This document shows positions 56,535 to 64,000 of a DNA stretch of 64,000 nucleotides, in pieces. The notes under the pieces are model-generated. The model saw nothing but the letters and a program-made list of their open reading frames with translations, was not told where the DNA came from and made no database searches. The DNA is from Pseudoalteromonas neustonica (GTDB taxonomy: Bacteria > Pseudomonadota > Gammaproteobacteria > Enterobacterales > Alteromonadaceae). Position numbers and translations under genes: made by a program. Positions within the stretch are counted from its first letter, which is position 1, and every line of letters starts with the position of its first letter. The DNA lies in the NCBI RefSeq assembly GCF_001653135.1, contig NZ_BDDS01000007.1, positions 124,001 to 188,000 on the forward strand, written 5' to 3'.

Positions 56535-57167
56535 ATGTATCGTATTATTTTTAAGCCCTTTTTAGACTTTATTGTTGCGGCTATCCTTTTAATTCTTTTA
56601 TTCCCACTAATTTTTATTTCCTTTATTTTTATTAAATTAGAAGACCCTAGCGGACCTGTTTTATTTAAGCAAAAACGCATAGGCAAAGATTCTAAAGAGT
56701 TTAGAGTTTTTAAACTCAGAAGTATGAAAGTAAGAACACATGATAAAAGCGGTAAAGAATTAACAGATCATGAGCGTATGCTGCGATTTGGGGAGCTATT
56801 TAGAAAGTTAAGTATAGATGAGTTGCCACAATTAATAAATATACTGAGGGGCGAAATGAGCTTTATTGGTCCTCGCCCTTTACCGATAATCTATGGGCCG
56901 TATTATAATAAAAATGAAAATCGTAGGCATGAAATTAAACCTGGGATTAGTGGTTGGGCTCAGGTTAATGGTCGAAACAGTATATCTTGGGAAGATAAGT
57001 TTAAGCTTGATGTAGAGTATGTTGAGCGTATTGGTTTGGTTTTTGATATAAAAATTGCCTTTTTAACTGTTTATAAAGTTTTTGCTAAGTCAGATGTCGT
57101 TGTACGTGGAGAGAGTACTAACATCGATTTTCATACGTATAGGCAAGAGCAAAATAATGGAAAGTAA
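56535..57167 (+). CDS. PglC-like phosphoglycosyl transferase
   Basis: A 210-residue monotopic enzyme that puts the first sugar phosphate on undecaprenyl phosphate. It matches Campylobacter PglC in size and pattern: one re-entrant N-terminal helix, PVLFKQKRIGKDSKEFRVFK, the catalytic Asp-Glu in LSIDELPQLINILRGEMSF, IGPRPLP and PGISGWAQVNGRNSISWEDK. PglC uses UDP-diNAc-bacillosamine, which agrees with the dehydratase, aminotransferase and acetyltransferase nearby. The donor is inferred. Confidence 0.88.
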   Translation: MYRIIFKPFLDFIVAAILLILLFPLIFISFIFIKLEDPSGPVLFKQKRIGKDSKEFRVFKLRSMKVRTHDKSGKELTDHERMLRFGELFRKLSIDELPQLINILRGEMSFIGPRPLPIIYGPYYNKNENRRHEIKPGISGWAQVNGRNSISWEDKFKLDVEYVERIGLVFDIKIAFLTVYKVFAKSDVVVRGESTNIDFHTYRQEQNNGK

Positions 57168-58200
57168 GTTATGGGAAATTGGCAGTGACTTTAATGCGGT
57201 ATCAGGTAGCTTATGTAGTCTTGATAGTTGGCCTTCAGAAGCATTATTTTTGGCAAGTGGTCGTTCACCTGTTCTTTTATTAAAGAACCTACTTGCAGAG
57301 CGTGTGCTTTATTATCCTGATTATTTTTGTTGGGATGTAATCGAGTTCTGGAAAGCTCATGGAATAAAGACCAAAGCGTACCGTGTCTTTTTTGCAGATA
57401 ATCAAATAAAAGTCGACTTTAGTAGCGTACCTAATAATGCGGCGGTTCTTGCTGTTAATTTTTTTGGCTGTGACAAGGGAGATTTATGGAAGCGCTTTAA
57501 GAGTGATAATGATATTTTACTCATTGAAGACCATTCACACTCGCCAATGTCTGAATGGGCAAAAAGCAGTAATGCTGATTTTGCTTTTTCATCTTTGCGC
57601 AAAACATTACCTATTCCTGATGGTTGCATTTTCTGGTCTCCTAATCATAGCGAAGTCCCTGTAGTTGCGATGAAGCCTTTTGACTCAAGTTTGAAGTTAG
57701 AGGCTATGAAGCTAAAAAGTGAATATTTTGAAGGGATTGAAGTTGATAAAAATACTTTTTTAGAGCTATTTACTGCTGGTGAACAGCATTTGGCTGAGAG
57801 TGAGCCATGCTTTATCTCAGATAATAGCCATAAGAAGATTTTAGGCGGATATCCTATCGAATATATGAATATTCGAAAGAGCAACCAACGGTTGTTTATA
57901 GCTAACTTGAGTGTCCTCGTACGTAAAAATGTTGAGCTATTTCATTTTGCCGACTTTGCAGTTCCATTTGGAGCCGTATTAAAATGCTCGACTCCAGAAA
58001 TAAGAGCTCGGCTGAGAAGCCATTTGATTGCTAATAAAGTTTATTGTCCTGTACATTGGCCGCAGAAGAAGGGCTGTGTATCGCAGGAGAGTCTTTCTTT
58101 ATCTGAGCAAATTATTACAATCCCTATCGATCAACGTTATTCATTAAAAGATGTTGGATTGGTAGCTCAATTAATTAATAGATTTTTTGAAAATGAATGA
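57157..58200 (+). CDS. DegT-fold PLP-dependent-like protein
   Basis: A 347-residue protein resembling aspartate-aminotransferase-fold sugar enzymes. LIEDHSHSPMSEWA takes the place of the PLP-ring Asp region, and FAFSSLRKTLPIPDGCIFW holds the likely Schiff-base lysine. The start at 57157 overlaps the PglC-like gene by 11 bases. It is divergent from ordinary DegT sugar aminotransferases, and a true one follows at 59215. It may act on a lipid- or amino-acid-type substituent. Function unknown. Confidence 0.65.
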   Translation: MESKLWEIGSDFNAVSGSLCSLDSWPSEALFLASGRSPVLLLKNLLAERVLYYPDYFCWDVIEFWKAHGIKTKAYRVFFADNQIKVDFSSVPNNAAVLAVNFFGCDKGDLWKRFKSDNDILLIEDHSHSPMSEWAKSSNADFAFSSLRKTLPIPDGCIFWSPNHSEVPVVAMKPFDSSLKLEAMKLKSEYFEGIEVDKNTFLELFTAGEQHLAESEPCFISDNSHKKILGGYPIEYMNIRKSNQRLFIANLSVLVRKNVELFHFADFAVPFGAVLKCSTPEIRARLRSHLIANKVYCPVHWPQKKGCVSQESLSLSEQIITIPIDQRYSLKDVGLVAQLINRFFENE

Positions 58201-59215
58201 ATTTAAAGTAATAACAGTAAAAGATGAGTGGTGTAAAGAACTTACTGACTATAGAAGTGATTGGTATCATAGTTGGGATTACCATGAAATGGCATTTAAA
58301 AATAATGAAGGTAAACCGATACTTTTTGTTTTAGCTAATGATTCCAATGAGAGTATCGCATTGCCTTTACTGCTTCGTGATATTACAGGCTCCGAACATA
58401 AAGATATGACATCAGTTTATGGTTATCCGGGGTTTTTGCTTTCAAGTGATGATGCAATTAATTTATTTGAACAGTTCCTTGAGCACTTACTTGTTTGGTC
58501 TAATAATAACTCAGTTGTGTCAATTTTTTCACGCCTTAACTCTTTGCTAGTAGATGCTAATGCATTAAAAGGGTGTTTCCCTAATGGTGAAACAGTGGTT
58601 GTTGATCTGAGTAATGATGAGGATGAGCAAAAAAGGCGTTATAGGAAAAATTATCGCAACCTATTAAGGCGATTAGAAAAGGATGGGTTTAAAGCTGACT
58701 GGTCAAATTCTCAAGAGAGCATTGATGACTTTAAATCTATTTATCTAGCGACAATGAAAGGTTTGGATGCTGGCGATTATTACTTCTTTGATGACGCATA
58801 TTATGATGACTTATTGAATAGCACTGGCTTTGAGGTAAGGATTTATAATGTATGGTTAAATGAGATTAAAGTTTGTTCAGGCATGTTTGTATTTTGTGAT
58901 GATATTGTTCAATATCATCTCAGTGGTACTTTGCAAGAGTATAAAGATTTAGCACCAACACGAATGTTGATAGATCAAGCACGAAAAGATGCTACCGAAT
59001 TAGGTTTCAAATATTTACATTTAGGTGGTGGTTTAGGTGGTGGTAGAGATAGCCTATTTAATTTTAAGTATGGTTTTTCGAAAGAATCTATTGAGTTTTT
59101 TGTTTTTAAAATGATTACGAATATGGATGCGTATAAAGAGTTAAGTAATTTAACTGAGGTTGACGCAGTTCCTGAATCAGGTTACTTCCCATTATATAGA
59201 AAGGTTAATGAGTAA
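58193..59215 (+). CDS. FemAB / GNAT-type acyl or aminoacyl transferase
   Basis: A 340-residue protein of the FemAB-like acetyltransferase superfamily. Two GNAT-like halves are visible: RKNYRNLLRRLEKDGF links them, and the second ends with APTRMLIDQARKDATELGFK, LHLGGGLGGGRDSLFNFKYG. FemAB enzymes transfer amino acids from tRNA to peptidoglycan; relatives in polysaccharide loci may add amino acids to amino sugars. The ATG at 58193 overlaps the upstream stop. Role inferred from fold. Confidence 0.7.
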   Translation: MNEFKVITVKDEWCKELTDYRSDWYHSWDYHEMAFKNNEGKPILFVLANDSNESIALPLLLRDITGSEHKDMTSVYGYPGFLLSSDDAINLFEQFLEHLLVWSNNNSVVSIFSRLNSLLVDANALKGCFPNGETVVVDLSNDEDEQKRRYRKNYRNLLRRLEKDGFKADWSNSQESIDDFKSIYLATMKGLDAGDYYFFDDAYYDDLLNSTGFEVRIYNVWLNEIKVCSGMFVFCDDIVQYHLSGTLQEYKDLAPTRMLIDQARKDATELGFKYLHLGGGLGGGRDSLFNFKYGFSKESIEFFVFKMITNMDAYKELSNLTEVDAVPESGYFPLYRKVNE

Positions 59216-60390
59216 TGTTAAATACCCCTTTTTCTCCTTGGCCTAGCTTCACTCAAGAAGAGGCCGATGCTGTAAGTCACGTAGTTTTGTCGAATAAAGT
59301 AAATTATTGGACGGGTACTGAAGGCCGTGAATTCGAAAAAGAATTTGCTGCATGGGCTGATTGTAGCTATGCCATAGCCTTAGGTAACGGGACTTTAGCA
59401 CTTGATATTGCGCTTAAAGTGTTAGGTATTGGGGTTGGTGATGAAGTTATAACCACACCGCGTACTTTTTTAGCATCTGCGTCAAGCATTGTTACAGCGG
59501 GTGCTGCTCCTGTGTTTGCTGATGTTGACTTAAACAGCCAAGCAATTACGGTTGAGTCAATTAAGGCGGTGCTTACACCAAACACTAAAGCCGTTATTGT
59601 TGTACATTTAGCGGGTATGCCTGCTGAAATGGACGAGATAATGGCGCTCAGCAAAGAACATGGTTTTTATGTAATTGAAGACTGTGCACAAGCGCATGGC
59701 GCTAAGTATAAAGGTAAGTCTGTGGGCAGTATAGGCCACATTGGCGCGTGGAGTTTTTGCCAAGATAAAATAATGACTACTGGCGGCGAAGGCGGCATGG
59801 TAACCACAAACTCTAAAGAGCTATGGTCCGCTATGTGGAGCTATAAAGATCACGGTAAAAGTTTTGATGCAATTTATAATCGTGAACACCCACCAGGGTT
59901 TAGATGGTTACACGAAAGCTTTGGTACTAACTGGCGCATGACCGAAATGCAAGCTGTACTTGGTCGTATTCAATTAACCCGCATGACAGAGTGGACAACC
60001 AAACGCCAAGCGTATGGTTTGCAGCTAGATCAAGCCGCAGGTGATTTTGACTGTATTCGCTTAGTTTTAGTGCCTGAGTATAGTGAGCACGCTGAATATA
60101 AACATTATATGTTTATTAAACCTGAGTGTTTAGCCGAGGGTTGGGATCGTGACCGTATAGTAAACACCATTGTAGAGCACGGCGTACCTTGTTTTCAGGG
60201 GAGTTGTTCTGAAGTGTATTTAGAAAAAGCGTTTGATAACACCCCGTGGCGTCCTGAAACTCGCCTACCAAATGCTGTTGAGTTAGGTGAAACGTCAATT
60301 ATGTTTTTAGTTCACCCAACTTTAACCGAAGCTGAGATAGCAAAAACAACCCAAGTTATGAAAGAAGTGTTTGCATTAGCGAGTAAGTGA
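59215..60390 (+). CDS. DegT/DnrJ-type sugar aminotransferase (PglE-like)
   Basis: PLP enzyme of 391 residues that aminates a 4-keto sugar nucleotide using glutamate. Motifs: NGTLALDIALKVLGIGVGDE, the PLP Asp in VIEDCAQAHGAKY, the Schiff-base lysine in FCQDKIMTTGGEGGMV, and NWRMTEMQAVLGRIQL. ATG overlaps the upstream TAA. It would act on the product of the 4,6-dehydratase encoded at 61141. The substrate is probably UDP-4-keto-6-deoxy-GlcNAc (inference). Confidence 0.9.
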   Translation: MLNTPFSPWPSFTQEEADAVSHVVLSNKVNYWTGTEGREFEKEFAAWADCSYAIALGNGTLALDIALKVLGIGVGDEVITTPRTFLASASSIVTAGAAPVFADVDLNSQAITVESIKAVLTPNTKAVIVVHLAGMPAEMDEIMALSKEHGFYVIEDCAQAHGAKYKGKSVGSIGHIGAWSFCQDKIMTTGGEGGMVTTNSKELWSAMWSYKDHGKSFDAIYNREHPPGFRWLHESFGTNWRMTEMQAVLGRIQLTRMTEWTTKRQAYGLQLDQAAGDFDCIRLVLVPEYSEHAEYKHYMFIKPECLAEGWDRDRIVNTIVEHGVPCFQGSCSEVYLEKAFDNTPWRPETRLPNAVELGETSIMFLVHPTLTEAEIAKTTQVMKEVFALASK

Positions 60391-60396
60391 AAGGTT

Positions 60397-60437
60397 GCTA
60401 GGGAAGAGGCTAGGACCTAGACTCCTAGCAACTAGAA
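60397..60437. repeat. Degenerate heptamer array before four-helix-bundle copy 2
   Basis: GCTAGGG, then CTAGGAC, CTAGACT, CCTAGCA, ACTAGAA; 7-base period with a CTAG core, the same core as the downstream CTCCTAG array. Confidence 0.6.
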
Positions 60438-60463
60438 TCTATATTTCAAAGGAAGGGGCCTCA

Positions 60464-60919
60464 ATGCAATTTGAAAAACTGGATGTTTGGAAAAGAGCTT
60501 CACGGTTAGCTTGTAATATATATAAAGTTACTAAAGATTGTAAAGATTATGGCTTTAAAGATCAGGTAACGCGTTCAGCGGTTTCGATTCCTTCAAATAT
60601 TGCAGACAAAATTGTAGGAGCATATTTTGAACGCGCTTGCGCGGCCTCGAAGAGGTGAGATAAATGGACTTATCGAATAACGGTTGAAAGAGGGAGCACT
60701 AATGATGAATCTAGATTTTTATATTACGCTAAAGGTTCTGCTGGTGAATTAGTTACACAACTTTACATTGGCATTGAAATTGGATTTATAGAAAAAGGTC
60801 ATGGATTAAAGCTAATATCTGAAGCTAAAGAAGTTGCAGCGATTATTGCGGCGTTAATTAAACGCAGAAAGGGATTTGTGAAAGAGCAAGAGTCCAACTA
60901 TGGTACTGATAGCTCCTAG
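60464..60919 (+). pseudogene. Four-helix-bundle (S23/Avd-like) gene, interrupted, copy 2
   Basis: Same family as 26650-27070 but clearly diverged. The N-terminal half (QFEKLDVWKRASRLACNIY to AVSIPSNIA) is broken after codon 47 by the 73-nt insertion, whose stop ends it at 64 codons. The C-terminal half continues in another frame from 60683 (VERGSTNDESRFLYYAKGSA, GELVTQLYIGIEIGFIEKG) and ends with a TAG provided by the heptamer array. No in-frame ATG restart is visible, and one further base seems lost at the right junction, so this copy looks dead. It splits the polysaccharide locus. Confidence 0.8.
60607..60679 (+). other. 73-nt structured insertion, copy 2
   Basis: Same position and orientation as in copy 1, differing at two bases only. 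One change turns a C-G pair of the first hairpin into a U-G pair; the other falls on the bulged base. The GAGGTGA and ATG are kept; the frame from that ATG closes after seven codons. Confidence 0.85.
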
Positions 60920-61022
60920 CTCCTAGCTCCTAGCTCCTAGCTCCTAGCTCCTAGCTCCTAGCTCCTAGCTCCTAGCTCCTAGCTCCTAGCTCCTAGCTCC
61001 TAGCTCCTAGCTCCTAGCTCCT
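60911..61022. repeat. Heptamer tandem repeat, 16 copies of AGCTCCT
   Basis: 112 perfect bases, starting within the last codons of the four-helix-bundle copy 2. The longest array in the window; it lies 118 bases before the dehydratase gene. Confidence 0.97.
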
Positions 61023-61140
61023 AAGATCTAGCTAATTTAGGCTATCTACTCTATAATTCATGAAATTTTAACAAGTAAAAGCACTATTTTGTGTACTTTA
61101 TTTTTTAAATCAATCAAATACAAGAAAAAGGGAACTTGTT

Positions 61141-63093
61141 GTGGATAGCTACATCAGATCTATTTTAAATGCATCGCGTGGTACAAAGCGTGTCATCACG
61201 TTATTTATAGACTCGCTCTTTATTGCGGCAGCATTTTGGCTAGCTTTAATTGTACGCTTAGATAGCCTTGCCCCTTTTAGCGATCTTGATAATTGGCTGC
61301 TTTTAGCTTTATTAATCCCCACTGCATTATTTGCATTTATTAACTTAGGCTTATATCGAGCTGTACTTAGATACATGAATGCACAAGCATTATGGGCAAT
61401 TGTACTAGGCACCGTTATAACCACAGTTAGCTTGGTGTTATTGTCGTTTTTTGTTGGTATTACTATCCCGCGCACTATGCCATTTATTTTTGCTTGGTTA
61501 TGCTTATTAACAGTTGGTGGTTCGCGTGTATTGGTACGAGCCATGATTGGTAAAATGGCAACGGCAAATAAAGAGTCGATTATTATTTATGGGGCTGGAT
61601 CTGCAGGGCGACAATTAGCCACTGCGTTAGGTGCTGGGCCTGAATATTATGTACGCGCATTTATTGATGACGATGAGACAAAGCAAGGTTCAATCATTCA
61701 AGGTATACCAGTAATTAACTTTAAAGGTATTTACGAACTAATTAATAAAGGTAAAGCGACTAAAGTTTTACTGGCCTTACCAAGTGCAACTCGAGCAAGG
61801 CGTAAAGAAGTGTTAGCGCAATTAGAGCCGTTAACTATTAAAGTGTTATCAATCCCTGGTATGGCCGATGTGGTTGAAGGTAAAGCTAAGCTATCAGAGT
61901 TTCGTGATGTTGAAATTGAAGATTTATTGGGCCGAGACCCAGTAACACCTAAACCTGAATTAATGGCTGCTAATATTACCGGTAAAGTGGTAATGGTAAC
62001 AGGCGCTGGCGGTTCTATTGGGTCTGAGCTTTGTAGGCAAATAGTTAGGCAGCAACCTAAAAAATTAGTGTTATTTGAAATATCAGAATTTGGCTTATAT
62101 TCAATAGAAAAAGAGCTAAATGAGTACATTATTAATAACAGCATTGATTTAGAGCTAATACCAATAATGGGCTCTGTGCAGCGCATTAATCGTATTGAAA
62201 CAGTAATGATGGCATTTGGCGTACAAACGGTTTATCACGCTGCGGCTTACAAGCATGTTCCACTGGTTGAGCACAATGTAGTTGAAGGTGTGCGTAATAA
62301 TGTATTTGGTACATTTTATGCGGCAAAAGCGGCTGCAAATGCGGGTGTTGAAACATTTGTATTAATTTCGACGGATAAAGCGGTTCGTCCAACAAATGTA
62401 ATGGGCGCGACTAAGCGAATGGCTGAGTTAGTGCTACAAGGTTTAGCGCAAACTAAAGGTAAAGGTCATCGTACACGTTTTTGCATGGTGCGTTTTGGTA
62501 ATGTACTTGGCTCGTCGGGTTCGGTTGTGCCGCTATTTCGTAGGCAAATTAAAGAAGGCGGACCTATTACGCTTACTCATCAAGATATAACCCGCTTTTT
62601 TATGACAATACCAGAAGCAGCGCAGCTTGTAATACAAGCCGGCTCTATGGGCAAAGGTGGTGACGTATTTGTGCTTGATATGGGCGAGCCAGTTAAAATT
62701 AAAGATTTAGCAAGTAAGATGATTCGTTTATCTGGCTTTGAAGTAAAAGACAAAACTAACCCACATGGTGATATTGAAATTCAATGCACAGGCCTTCGCC
62801 CAGGTGAAAAGCTATATGAAGAGCTATTGATTGGTGACAATGTTGGCCAAACGACTCACGAGCGTATAATGACAGCTAGTGAGGTAATGCTGCCATTACC
62901 TGAGTTAAATGTATTTTTAGAGGCACTCGACATAGCTTGCCATAACTTTGATCACCAAGTGATTCGTCAGTTATTATTAGATGCACCAACAGGGTTTAAT
63001 CCAACAGACGGTATTTGTGATTTGGTGTGGAATGCAAAGCATGAGCTACCAGCAACTAATGAACTTGCAAAGGTAGTTAATTTAAAAAGTTAA
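61141..63093 (+). CDS. Membrane-bound nucleotide-sugar 4,6-dehydratase (PglF/WbpM-like)
   Basis: A 650-residue inner-membrane enzyme with four N-terminal helices (about residues 15-125), a first Rossmann domain (YGAGSAGRQLATAL, about 150) and the catalytic SDR domain with VTGAGGSIGSELCRQI (about 285-300). Further motifs are VYHAAAYKHVPLVE, STDKAVRPTNVMGATKR and GLRPGEKLYEELL. The family converts UDP-GlcNAc to the 4-keto-6-deoxy sugar, the first step of bacillosamine and related amino sugars. Starts with GTG behind AGGGAAC. Confidence 0.93.
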   Translation: MDSYIRSILNASRGTKRVITLFIDSLFIAAAFWLALIVRLDSLAPFSDLDNWLLLALLIPTALFAFINLGLYRAVLRYMNAQALWAIVLGTVITTVSLVLLSFFVGITIPRTMPFIFAWLCLLTVGGSRVLVRAMIGKMATANKESIIIYGAGSAGRQLATALGAGPEYYVRAFIDDDETKQGSIIQGIPVINFKGIYELINKGKATKVLLALPSATRARRKEVLAQLEPLTIKVLSIPGMADVVEGKAKLSEFRDVEIEDLLGRDPVTPKPELMAANITGKVVMVTGAGGSIGSELCRQIVRQQPKKLVLFEISEFGLYSIEKELNEYIINNSIDLELIPIMGSVQRINRIETVMMAFGVQTVYHAAAYKHVPLVEHNVVEGVRNNVFGTFYAAKAAANAGVETFVLISTDKAVRPTNVMGATKRMAELVLQGLAQTKGKGHRTRFCMVRFGNVLGSSGSVVPLFRRQIKEGGPITLTHQDITRFFMTIPEAAQLVIQAGSMGKGGDVFVLDMGEPVKIKDLASKMIRLSGFEVKDKTNPHGDIEIQCTGLRPGEKLYEELLIGDNVGQTTHERIMTASEVMLPLPELNVFLEALDIACHNFDHQVIRQLLLDAPTGFNPTDGICDLVWNAKHELPATNELAKVVNLKS

Positions 63094-63154
63094 CGACCTT
63101 TGCAGTTAACACCTCAGATTTAAAAAATTAGAATTAAAGTTTAAGGATATTTAA

Positions 63155-64000
63155 ATGAAAATTGCAGTTGTAGGTACGGGTTATGTTGGCCTGTCAAACG
63201 CTATGCTACTTGCACAAAATAACAAGGTTGTTGCACTAGATATTGATGAAAATAAAATTGCGCTTTTAAAAAATAAACAGTCGCCGATCGTCGATGTTGA
63301 AATTAGCGATTTTTTAAAAAATAAGCTATTAAATTTCACAGCAACAACAAATAAAGAGTCTGCTTTAGTTGATGCCAAGTTTGTGATTATTGCGACGCCA
63401 ACTGATTACGACCCCGAGACTAACTATTTTAATACAAATACAGTCGAATCAGTCATCCAAGATGTTCTGAAAATCAATCCAACTGCTACTATGATAATTA
63501 AATCAACAGTTCCCGTTGGTTATACTCAATCGGTGAAGGACAAATTTGAAACCGATAACATTATGTTCTCACCAGAATTTTTACGTGAAGGCAAAGCGCT
63601 GCACGATAACTTATATCCATCACGCATTATTGTGGGCGAACAAAGTGAGAGAGCACAAATTTTTGCTAACTTATTAGCACAGGGTGCGCAAAAGCAAGAT
63701 ATTGATATTTTATTTACCGATTCAACTGAAGCTGAGGCTATTAAGCTTTTTTCTAACACTTATTTGGCTATGAGAGTTGCTTACTTTAACGAACTTGATA
63801 GTTATGCTGAAAGCCATGGTTTAAATGCAAAGCAAATAATTCAAGGTGTGAGTTTAGATCCGCGAATCGGTAGTCATTATAATAACCCATCGTTTGGCTA
63901 TGGTGGTTACTGTTTACCTAAAGATACAAAGCAATTACTCGCGAATTATAAAGATGTACCAAATAATATGATAGGTGCAATAGTTGACGCTAACACTACT
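63155..64000 (+). CDS. ugd: UDP-glucose 6-dehydrogenase, N-terminal part (runs off window)
   Basis: Oxidises UDP-glucose to UDP-glucuronate with two NAD. The first 282 codons are visible and the rest lies beyond the window. NAD fold [30 protein letters not shown], the [14 protein letters not shown] block and catalytic Cys253 in [14 protein letters not shown]. The length to the cysteine matches the short E. coli-type enzyme. AAGGATATTTAA precedes the ATG. It supplies a uronic acid precursor, probably for the same polysaccharide. Confidence 0.95.
   Translation, partial: MKIAVVGTGYVGLSNAMLLAQNNKVVALDIDENKIALLKNKQSPIVDVEISDFLKNKLLNFTATTNKESALVDAKFVIIATPTDYDPETNYFNTNTVESVIQDVLKINPTATMIIKSTVPVGYTQSVKDKFETDNIMFSPEFLREGKALHDNLYPSRIIVGEQSERAQIFANLLAQGAQKQDIDILFTDSTEAEAIKLFSNTYLAMRVAYFNELDSYAESHGLNAKQIIQGVSLDPRIGSHYNNPSFGYGGYCLPKDTKQLLANYKDVPNNMIGAIVDANTT

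Noticed and set aside
57082..57156. Longer start for the DegT-fold protein
   Set aside because: It would overlap 86 bases of the PglC-like gene; the ATG at 57157 starts the conserved sequence.
60911..61022. CRISPR or coding repeat
   Set aside because: A uniform 7-bp tandem repeat without spacers; it contains stop codons.

Overview
The window reads as chromosomal DNA from a marine gammaproteobacterium of the order Alteromonadales, most likely Pseudoalteromonas or a close relative. This is inferred from gene content and protein character, because no search was possible. The base composition is AT-rich. Gene blocks are typical of the group: queA-tgt-yajC-secD-secF, iscRSUA-hscBA-fdx, oversized PstC/PstA subunits, a chitobiase next to a GlcNAc permease, and RfaH next to a capsule/O-antigen locus.

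Layout. 1-10 kb is a phosphate block: a partial ppk and gcvR on the minus strand, then pstC-pstA-pstB-phoU and a DUF47-pit pair on the plus strand, with PhoB-box-like sequences before ppk and pstC. 10-13.5 kb holds an OxyR-type regulator and an ECF sigma operon with two proteins of unknown function. 13.7-16.2 kb is a large REC-REC-PAS-GGDEF-EAL protein. 16.4-22 kb is queA, tgt, yajC, secD, secF. 22-26.4 kb holds a lipoprotein gene behind a Fur-box-like site, an EAL-CBS-GGDEF protein, a solute-binding-like protein and suhB. 26.5-27.1 kb is a broken four-helix-bundle gene between two heptanucleotide repeat arrays. 27.2-33.5 kb is trmJ and the isc operon with three IscR-type boxes. 33.7-39.5 kb holds gabD, a GH20 hexosaminidase and a GlcNAc-type permease, the last two each preceded by the same palindrome. 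39.6-40.8 kb is a REP/BIME array with a RAYT transposase inside. Then come tRNA-His, mscS, a DUF481 protein, rfaH, a 100-bp tandem repeat and an ops/JUMPStart-like element.

44.6-64 kb is a surface polysaccharide locus. It contains wza-wzb-wzc, a flippase, an asparagine-synthetase-like protein, a polymerase, three glycosyltransferases, a GNAT acetyltransferase, a PglC-like phosphoglycosyl transferase, two DegT-fold proteins, a FemAB-like protein, a 4,6-dehydratase and the start of ugd. RfaH made just upstream would act at the ops-like element to keep polymerase moving through this operon. A second broken four-helix-bundle gene with a heptamer array sits inside the locus.

The most unusual signal is a 73-nt sequence, identical at 71 of 73 positions, inserted at the same codon of the two otherwise divergent four-helix-bundle genes 34 kb apart. 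It folds on paper into four successive hairpins and carries its own Shine-Dalgarno and ATG. Both genes end inside heptamer arrays (AGC plus four bases per unit), and degenerate arrays of the same period occur in several other intergenic regions.
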